From assembly GCF_029784155.1 (NCBI RefSeq), contig NC_073692.1, forward strand, positions 158,687,582-158,751,581: 64,000 bases of DNA. Reading direction: 5' to 3'. The stretch comes from Uranotaenia lowii. Its lineage: Eukaryota > Arthropoda > Insecta > Diptera > Culicidae. Positions 56,965 to 64,000 of this stretch are shown here, piece by piece. Both the position numbers and the translations under genes were made by a program. Numbering within the stretch: the first letter of the stretch is position 1; every line of letters begins with the position of its first letter. The notes below the pieces were generated by a model. The model was given only the letters and a program-made list of their open reading frames with translations. It did not search any database and had not been told where the DNA came from.

Positions 56965-57909
56965 AGGTGGGGTAAAAGTACGAGTCGGGTAAAAGTACGT
57001 TTTGGGATTATCACAAACCGAGAACAGTAAAATTCAAAACTCTGGCGTGGATTGATAGTGATTTGAACTGCCAACAACCAGCCATAATTTTTTTTCGTAG
57101 AAGTTGAAAATACCCCGAAAAATGAGGTAATGTAGCTTTTTTGCTTGAATGATGTAATATTTCAAAAAACGGCAAACATGTTTATGTAATCAAAAGTCTG
57201 GCTTTCAATGAAAGTTTTAATGTGTCTTTTTAGTTGTTTTTAATCACTAGCAAATGCCGAAGAAAGAATTTAATTACTATTTCTCTATTCATCAAAATGA
57301 ACTGTGAATCATAAGAAACCTTGAAGGGGCAAAAGTACGAACTGCAAATGGGGCAAAAGTACGAAGGGTCTTCTGAAGTAAATCGGAAGGGAAAATTTTA
57401 ACTTCTTTTTTAAATGCTCTGGAAACATCAGCGCATATTTTTGTTTCTTCAAGACTTGTTCGCGCGAAAAATTGCTCAAATACGATGAGAACTGGATTTC
57501 GAAAACCTGCTGAATATGGACAGTTAGTGGAGAACTTCAAATTCGCACAGGTTATTTGCCCATGTATAGGATTTGTATCAGAAGCGAACAAAGATGCTGC
57601 TGCTGTAAGCAGAGTCTAATACAAAATAATTTTCCTGTTGACTTCATGCAGAATTGTGGAATTTTGAATGGTCGTACTTTTACCCCACATCATTCGAACT
57701 TTTGCCCCAGAGGTGGGGTAAAAGTACGTTTCGATAGCAGTTAGACATTTTCACTACTGCTATCAAATGCGTCGACCGATTATCTTCGTAATTTTGTAGA
57801 AGAGAGATAAAAGTCTAAAGAATCAAATGCTGTTCTTGTTTTTATGGAAAACAACCGGCAAAATTTTCTAAAAATAGGATAGCACTAAGGTCGTACTTTT
57901 ACCCCACCA
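56965..57909. mobile_element. TA-flanked element with repeated GGGGTAAAAGTACG
   Basis: The left end AGGTGGGGTAAAAGTACGA and right end TCGTACTTTTACCCCACCA are inverted. TA lies at 56963-56964 and 57910-57911. GGGGYAAAAGTACG or its inverse appears about seven times, including two internal clusters at 57326-57366 and 57663-57728. No transposase is seen. Confidence 0.7.
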
Positions 57910-58164
57910 TACTCTAGGTTTTACTCCGAATTGAGTTTCAAACTCTAGAATGATTGAGACAGATTTTGATAAACTACATCTCAAAATGGTACAGTAACCA
58001 TCAAAGAGGCTTTAAATGTCGCTGGCCATTGTTTGGCTACCCATGCTTTACAACATTGGTATTCGTTGAAAGGGCTGAACTAGAAGAAACAGACCCTGTC
58101 TGTTTTTGGTAACACGCCCGAACATTTTGCGTTGTCATTTATTTATTTTATTTATTTTCACTAT

Positions 58165-58960
58165 TTATTTATTAATACTAAATAATTCAAGAATAGTGTG
58201 ACATGCATTATTTATACTTCACTTAATTTATATTACGTATAGGCTTGTTGAAACGGGAAAAAAAGTCAAATTATAATCATTTATATCAAAAAGAAACGAC
58301 TATCACACCCAATGTTACCCAAACATGTTTGAAAATAATCATCATTGGCTAAAATTTTCTCACCGTGAACCCCAAACGTCAAAATCGGTCCGTTGTATTT
58401 TATAGAGTCCTGTTCCAAATTCGCATGAATTTGGAACATAGGTGTACAACGGTTGGGAATTTTGAAATCGATAAGGCGGGAACAAATATCAATTTCTTCT
58501 TTTGTCAACCCCCCCCCCCCCCTTCGAAATTTCCAAAAACCCCAAGGGGGAAATAAATAATAAATAAAGTTGAGATAATTTATGTAAATTCCAATGAAAA
58601 ATTCCAATATCTGAAAGATTACAAGACTAAAAAACAAATTTAAGAAGATAAGAGTTCTTTCACCTTTTGTTTTCTTGATTTCATTGAATTATTCGATAAA
58701 AAAATACTTGATTTATAGGTTTTGTGCAACAATATAGTATGCAATTTTTTTTGCATACTAGCTTCCGTGCAATTTATTCCAATTTATTTATTTTTCGCAT
58801 TATTTTTTATTGTCCTCCCCCTCGCGATGTTCCAACTCCGAGTGACAAATATAATAAAACAGCAATTTTGGCAACCGGTGCCAGACAGACTGTTTAAGCG
58901 TGGTCCAAAACCGTGTTTTACACACACCGTTGGGACCGGCCTAAATATACAAAAAAGACT
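58165..58960. repeat. Dispersed repeat, copy 2 (see 37630-38060)
   Basis: It matches copy 1 from AGTGTGACATGCATTATTTA through TTGGGAATTTTGAAATCGAT (to about 58473). It matches again from AACCGGTGCCAGAC to ACCGTTGGGACCG (about 58873-58945). The block between the two matches, with a C-rich run at about 58509-58522, is absent from copy 1. A similar C-rich block occurs near 41700-41760. Confidence 0.55.
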
Positions 58961-60293
58961 GCCTTCAAATGCGACCATTTTCCCAGCACAGTACTTCAAG
59001 AGGTCTAACAAAGAAAATACTCTGTTTGGTTGGATCTTGAGTCGTGCCATTACGCGAAAACTGTTGTGGAAGTTATAAAAGGTCAAATACGTAAATTTGG
59101 TGCCAAAGGAAGACGATCGGCAAAATTTGACATAACTTCGACCAAATTAAAGATTTTGAGTGATTTTGAGGGTCAAGCCTCAGGAAACAGAAAATTTTAT
59201 GTTCTGATTTGAAAAAAACATGGTTCACGTGGCACACGTGTACTCAAAAATGAAAGTAGTAAAACTTCTTCATTGGACGCTATCTCAAAAATACCTTGAC
59301 AGAACGTCAAGCACATGTTCATTACTAGGCAGCTTCCCTGAAAATTTCATCAATTTTCATGCATGTATTCATAAGTTATTCCCAAAACAAAATGCTGAAT
59401 TTGTTTCGAATACACTCCTTTTCCAACAAGTCGCAAAAAGGAAAAAAAAACAGCTCGAGTCATACATTTCAATTAAGATAACTACAAAGAGCGATTTAAA
59501 TTTTTAAAAGTTTTTTTTTTTTAAATAAAATTTAACAAAAAATCGATGAGCGGTAGTACAGTTGAACACATTTGATTGAATACTGTCTCTTAGCCTGGTA
59601 GGGTCGAGCTACTGATTTTGTCGTGCAGAGACTACCAATTGAATTCACCTTTCTAGCCTTCATAAACTCTTATTAATATTGCCTTCTAAAATATTCCTTT
59701 GTGTTAGCTGATTGAAATATTTTACTATTTGTGCCTCCTGAGCCTTCTAACTGTTTGATCCATAAACATGCAAATAATCAATTTCGTAACATTTTAATGG
59801 CCAAGGCACACGAGAAAAACTTTGGAGAGATCTTTTTGATGCAGGCGCTCACCACAAATAAACTGAAGGGGTGGATGACAATATTTAAGTTCACAAATAT
59901 GTTGCCAACAGCTAGAAATCCAGACATTTGCCGTCAACCCGGCCAGTCATCTGAATTATGATTCCATTTGATCAAAGCTTGAGCTCCATTTTAAGTTTAA
60001 CGACACCACCGCAGACCTTCGCTTCAGATTCGTCGTCATCTTTCGAGTTCCGTTCAACGGCCAAGCCATTATTCCGGATGACAGCGGCAGTTTATTGAGC
60101 GGAAGATGGAATTTATGATTAACTGTTCCCGAGCACAAACACACGGTACTCTATGGAGCCACTTTTCGTGTCAGAAGAACCCAGTATTTATAGCTTTGCA
60201 TTGAAAAAATACAATGGTTTCCACGATTCTTTCAAAAAAGAAAAAAAACCTTCACGCTGAAAAATAAACAACCAAAATTTAGGGATAAATTAC
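58961..60293. other. Intron next to the Sidestep-like exon, no other gene seen
   Basis: The stretch at about 59990-60170 is GC-richer, but its frames show no domain. It could be conserved intronic sequence near the exon at 60294-60407. Confidence 0.35.
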
Positions 60294-60407
60294 CTCCAAC
60301 CACCCGACAGGTGAGCAGTATATCATCGCCCTCCTCCTTCGGTCCGATTATTGTACTATTGATAACGCGTCCCCATCGATCCAGAATCACCGGCGCTTCG
60401 GGTGGAA
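60294..60407 (-). CDS. Sidestep-family Ig protein, internal exon: first half of an Ig domain
   Basis: This is an internal exon of a minus-strand cell-surface immunoglobulin-superfamily gene, probably of the Sidestep group, whose Drosophila members act in motor-axon guidance and synaptic recognition. The acceptor reads AAAACAG before TTCCACCC, and the donor is GGAG followed by GTAATT. The 114-nt exon is phase 1 at both ends. It encodes PPEAPVILDRWGRVINS, then GPKEEGDDILLTCRVVGG, which holds the first Ig cysteine after a typical 'EGD' turn. The codon split G|GA joins to the exon at 28113-28316, giving GGRPQPDVLWFIN, the expected C-strand tryptophan region. Exons encoding the signal peptide and first Ig domain must lie beyond 60.4 kb or outside the window. 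Which Sidestep paralogue this is cannot be decided here. Confidence 0.8.
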
Positions 60408-61153
60408 CTGTTTTCGTTTTTGGTTCAGGTTTTTGGAAACAAAAAAAAAAAAAAAATAAAAGAACGGATCCATTGTTTTTGGTGGGCACGGGTGCCAAAA
60501 TCAGTCGTCAGTCCGCACGGAGGGTCGTGGTCGTATTGAATCGCAATGGAGGTTTTTTTTCGTGAACCAAAACGTGGGGCGGCAGGATGAAAAATGAGGC
60601 CGATGTTAGACGATTTGCGTGTCCACGGCATTTCCAGAAGGTGCCACACAGTTGGAGTTTCGATCCGTTGATGGTTTTACCAGGATTCGTTCGCCGAGGC
60701 AAGATTTTATCGCATGGTGTAGGAAAAAAAAGATAGAATAGAAAAAAGAACTAAGATAAATGATCGTGTTTTAGAGCGCAAGAAATATTCTGAAACTTGG
60801 TGCAGCAGCATTTTGTTGGCCATAAACAATTGATAACACCCTGCCAGTGGAATTTTCGGCTGATATACGAACGAGTGCTTGCTCGGGTTATAAAGTCCTA
60901 GATAGTGCAAAATTGAGAGAGGCATTGAATTGATATGGTAAATCACGGCAATGGAAGAATGTTTTATTTTTAGTTATTTCGGGGTTTCAATTGTAGAATA
61001 ATTTATTTCCCAAAATAGACTTATTACAATGCTGATGTTTTCAATAAAAATGACAAATCAGATAGATTAATGTCAATTTATCAGATCTGAAACAGTTGAC
61101 TTATTCTATATATATTTTTTTTTAAATATTTTTTTTTATAATAAAAATAATCT
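60408..61153. other. Upstream intron of the Sidestep-like gene
   Basis: GC-richer up to about 60710. Short frames on both strands lack recognisable homology, and no further Ig exon is seen up to 64000. Confidence 0.35.
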
Positions 61154-61619
61154 TATTGTTAAAATCCCTGACTTAACAAAAATAAACAAAAACCTATTTG
61201 GATTTTTTCGGAAATTTTTCAAAATCTCAAATTTTACCACAACATGCAAGCCGACAGTTGGCAAAATCAGGTTTCTATTTACAAAATCTACGAAAACTGA
61301 AGTTTATACATAATGGTCTTTTTTACGCGGTTGTAACAAAGAGAAAATATCCCAAATAATTTTCAATGGAATACTTTGATTATTTTTATTGTTAAAATCC
61401 CTGACTTAACAAAAATAAACAAAAACCTATTTGGATTTTTTCGGAAATTTTTCAAAATCTCAAATTTTACCACAACATGCAAGCCGACAGTTGGCAAAAT
61501 CAGGTTTCTATTTACAAAATCTACGAAAACTGAAGTTTATACATAATGGTCTTTTTTACGCGGTTGTAACAAAGAGAAAATATCCCAAATAATTTTCAAT
61601 GGAATACTTTGATTTTGAT
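61154..61619. repeat. Two near-identical 233-bp tandem copies
   Basis: The unit starting TTATTGTTAAAATCCCTGAC occurs at about 61154-61386 and again at 61387-61619. The copies read the same apart from their edges. It is either a recent duplication or an assembly artefact. Confidence 0.9.
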
Positions 61620-61923
61620 AACTGAACAGCAGATGCTCCCAGATTTTGAATATTGGGCGAAAATCGCCAACGAGTAGAAGTGGAATTTTGCTATCTGACG
61701 CTATTTTGAAATCCAAGAAGGCGACTTTAAAATGCTGTACCTAAATGGATGATAATCATATGAAAATCCATAATAGGTATGGGAATTGAACGAATGAGCT
61801 CAATGGAAAAAATAATTGTATTTCGCTATCTGACGCAATCTCGACACCACCTTTTAAAACTTAAAAATGCTGTAAATAAATGAAAACCACATGAAAACCC
61901 CACATTATGGGTATTGTGTAAAA

Positions 61924-62143
61924 CAGGTATGTCAAACTGGGGGTCCGCGGCCTAGGTCAATGCGGCCCGCGTAGCCCCGTCTTAAATTGTCACAAAAAAA
62001 ACACCACTGATTTTTTTAAAATATTACTGCAAAAAAACTAAAGCTGAATGTACCGATTTAATTGATTTTGCGGCCTGCGGCCCTCTACGTCATAGAAATT
62101 TTTAAATGCGGCCCGCAAACTCGTTTAGAGTTTGATATGCCTG
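61924..62143. mobile_element. hAT MITE, 220 bp, TSD GTGTAAAA
   Basis: The ends CAGGTATGTCAAACT and (inverted) CAGGCATATCAAACT match. The 8-bp duplication GTGTAAAA is perfect at 61916-61923 and 62144-62151. The interior words GCGGCCCGC and GCGGCCTGCGGCCC are markedly GC-rich. It landed in a unit of the AAGATGGCG satellite. Confidence 0.88.
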
Positions 62144-62179
62144 GTGTAAAAGGACTCAATAAGTAGAAGTCGAGTTTCA

Positions 62180-62892
62180 CTACACTCAGGCAAATTCTTA
62201 TTATAATTTTCATAGCATGAGTCTTATGAACCGCTTTTTAGAATGTGAAATTGTGTTGCATATGAGTCTTATGAAATTTTTTCAGTTTTCATATGAACAT
62301 ATTATGAAAAATTGAAGAAAAGGCATTGTGAAAATATAATGAACACATTCATTCATTCCATCAATTTTTTTATCGTTTAACGGTACAAAGCACTCGCTAT
62401 TGTTAGTTATTCGTTTTCCTTAACTGTTGAATGTCATTGTGATCTTTCTGATAGGTAAGTTTGAGTTGATGTTTTTGATGTGAACGCTTAATATATTTGT
62501 AAACAAATTTTTTTTTTGTTTATTTTTTGGTATGCTGACCGGCAAAAACGCTAGGTCGAAGAATCGGATGCGGCCAAAAAAACGTTGCTGGAACCGTAGT
62601 GTTGATGTGCTGCTGATGACTACTATGTATTATTTTATTAAAAGAATTTTGGAAAACAATAAAGTGAATGTTTTCATCGTCAAATATCTTAAATTGTTTT
62701 TATTAGAATTGACTTTCTGTTTCCATAAGAGCTTCTTATGAAAAGCTACAAATCCTCATTAGATAAGGTGTTCATCTTCAGAATTCATTCGCATCATAAG
62801 ACAATCTTATGAATTTCAATGATATCTTTATGGCGCCACTTTATAAGAGAATCTTATGGCATATATGTATAATAGTATTTTTCTGAGTGTAG
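62180..62892. mobile_element. TIR element with repeated TCTTATGAA words
   Basis: The ends CTACACTCAGGCAAAT and (inverted) CTACACTCAGAAAAAT bracket 0.7 kb. If TA is the duplication, the TIR starts CACTCAG. TCTTATGA or its inverse recurs at least six times near both ends. The middle has no recognisable gene. Confidence 0.6.
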
Positions 62893-63204
62893 GTATATGA
62901 TACCACCACTGATCACACTGACATGACACTTAGAACAAAAATTCAACCATTTTCTGTCTAATTTTTTTGTCAGATTTTGCAGGTACGCAATACCGACGGC
63001 AGGTGACGAACCTGAAAATTTTGACAAAAAATTCCCTGTAGGAAAAATGTACCTGTTTAGCCCGATTTTATCGTAAAAATTGCCTGTTTTTTTTAAATTG
63101 GGTGGCATTTCCTTACCGGGATAGCATTTCTTCAAATCGATCGATGCTGTTGGAAAAATTATCCAGAAAACGAAATCGAGTGTCCAGTCAGTATAGTCAG
63201 TGAT

Positions 63205-63445
63205 ACCACTTTGATATCAAAGATGGCGGCTTCCGTTTAGCTTTAAAATAATGTAAATTACTGAAAATCGCATGTAATCCCTACAATATGGGGATTTGGT
63301 GTATACTCAATAAGTAGAAGTCACATTGCACTTTCCAACGCCATCTTAAATCTAAGAAGTCGGCTTCTGTTTTATTTTAAAAAACTTCAAAATACTTGTC
63401 ACTTTTACAATGTGAATATTGTGTGAAGGAGCTCAACGAGTAGAA
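63205..63445. repeat. AAGATGGCG satellite units
   Basis: Two degraded units with TCAAAGATGGCGGCTTCCG and ATCTAAGAAGTCGGCTTCTG belong to the dispersed satellite described at 54040-54600. Confidence 0.6.
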
Positions 63446-63659
63446 ATGGAATATGCAAAAAATAAAAACAAAACAATAAATTTAGTTGAAATCATCTAAA
63501 CTAAATGAAACAAAATGAAACAAGATTAAAATAAACAAAACAATAATTATCAAGTACAATTAGACATTACTAGTAGAAATCCGAGACAACTAGACAAAAC
63601 TGTATCAAGAGGACAAAACAAGATAAAAGACAAACAAATAGATGATCAATGGAAAAAGA

Positions 63660-63830
63660 AATGCGGTCCTCGGATGATATATTTTTCATATTTTAGAGCT
63701 TAAGGAAACTTATGTTCAAAAGAAATCGGCTAAAAGTTTTGCCTGAGGCCTGGTGCTAGGCCTGGGATCAATTTTATCATGCAACATGTAAAATTTTCAA
63801 TAGTCAGCTGATTTGGGCCTCTCTATTAGA
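63660..63830. repeat. Single arm of the TAGASTGCCCCAAAT foldback family
   Basis: GAGGCCTGGTGCTAGGCC, GGGATCAATTTTATCATGCA and GATTTGGGCCTCTCTA match the outer part of the arms at 48638-49415. Only one arm is present, in degraded form. Confidence 0.55.
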
Positions 63831-64000
63831 GCGCCTTTATAAAAATGTTGTAAACTTTGAAAAATCATTAGTACTGCGAACAACTGTTTTGGTGCACGAG
63901 ATACATTTAAGAAAGAACATACGCTGTAGTTTGTATCGTATTGCTCTCATTTCACAAAAAAGTTACACATAAAATTAAATTAAACCACAAAAAAATATCC

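Noticed and set aside
57292..57591. 99-codon minus-strand frame as a transposase of the GGGGTAAAAGTACG element
   Set aside because: No DDE motif or DNA-binding pattern. It runs into the repeated words themselves.
59731..59961. 76-codon plus-strand frame near the host exon
   Set aside because: No recognisable domain, AT-rich surroundings and no splice logic, so chance is the simplest reading.
60425..60702. Short minus-strand frames upstream of the 60294-60407 exon as extra exons
   Set aside because: No Ig or signal-peptide features, and the splice acceptor at 60408-60410 is clear.

Overview
The window is eukaryotic, AT-rich intronic DNA, most likely from a mosquito or another dipteran. Only one host gene is visible. 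It is a minus-strand immunoglobulin-superfamily gene of the Sidestep type. Four short internal coding exons (60294-60407, 28113-28316, 27325-27615 and 13357-13487) join in compatible phase across introns of about 32.0 kb, 0.5 kb and 13.8 kb. The first and last exons lie outside the window. The transposon families seen (a JAM-like RTE element, a Juan-like Jockey element, an ITmD37E-type transposon and many hAT and TA-flanked MITEs) fit a culicine mosquito, but the species call is inference.

Nearly everything else is transposable element, often nested. From left to right: a TIR element with repeated GTGAATTCACGTCAC words (about 2.5-3.8 kb); a foldback with a 16-bp minisatellite (4.7-5.3 kb); a palindromic retro-insertion with a 14-bp target duplication (6.1-6.8 kb); a hAT MITE (7.2-7.6 kb); and an RTE retrotransposon (8072-10858) inside another hAT-like MITE. 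Then comes a 9.1-kb Helitron on the minus strand (14407-23549). It encodes a Rep-helicase broken by a stop at the first catalytic tyrosine position, and it abuts the 3' end of a second Helitron head-to-tail.

The 24.6-25.3 kb stretch is a 9-bp minisatellite. A 5.8-kb non-LTR retrotransposon with both ORFs intact (29014-34822) sits inside a dead Juan-like element (about 28.6-36.8 kb). A dead ITmD37E transposon starts at 38199 and ends at 48196. Three later insertions split it: a 5'-truncated LINE with a 67-bp duplication, a 358-bp hAT MITE (TSD CTGATGAC) and an 8.0-kb hAT-like element (TSD TGTTCGAG). The 8.0-kb element itself contains a 4.2-kb TIR element, a possible captured two-exon gene fragment, a SINE and further MITEs.

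From 48.6 to 64 kb there are a hAT foldback, another hAT element, a dispersed satellite built on the palindromic word AAGATGGCG, a second palindromic retro-insertion with a 13-bp duplication, a TA-flanked GGGGTAAAAGTACG element, a 233-bp tandem duplication and more MITEs. No rRNA gene, intact tRNA gene or CRISPR array was seen. The most unusual signal is the pair of palindromic retro-insertions: they share an asymmetric layout and a hammerhead-ribozyme-like core, which suggests Penelope-type elements.
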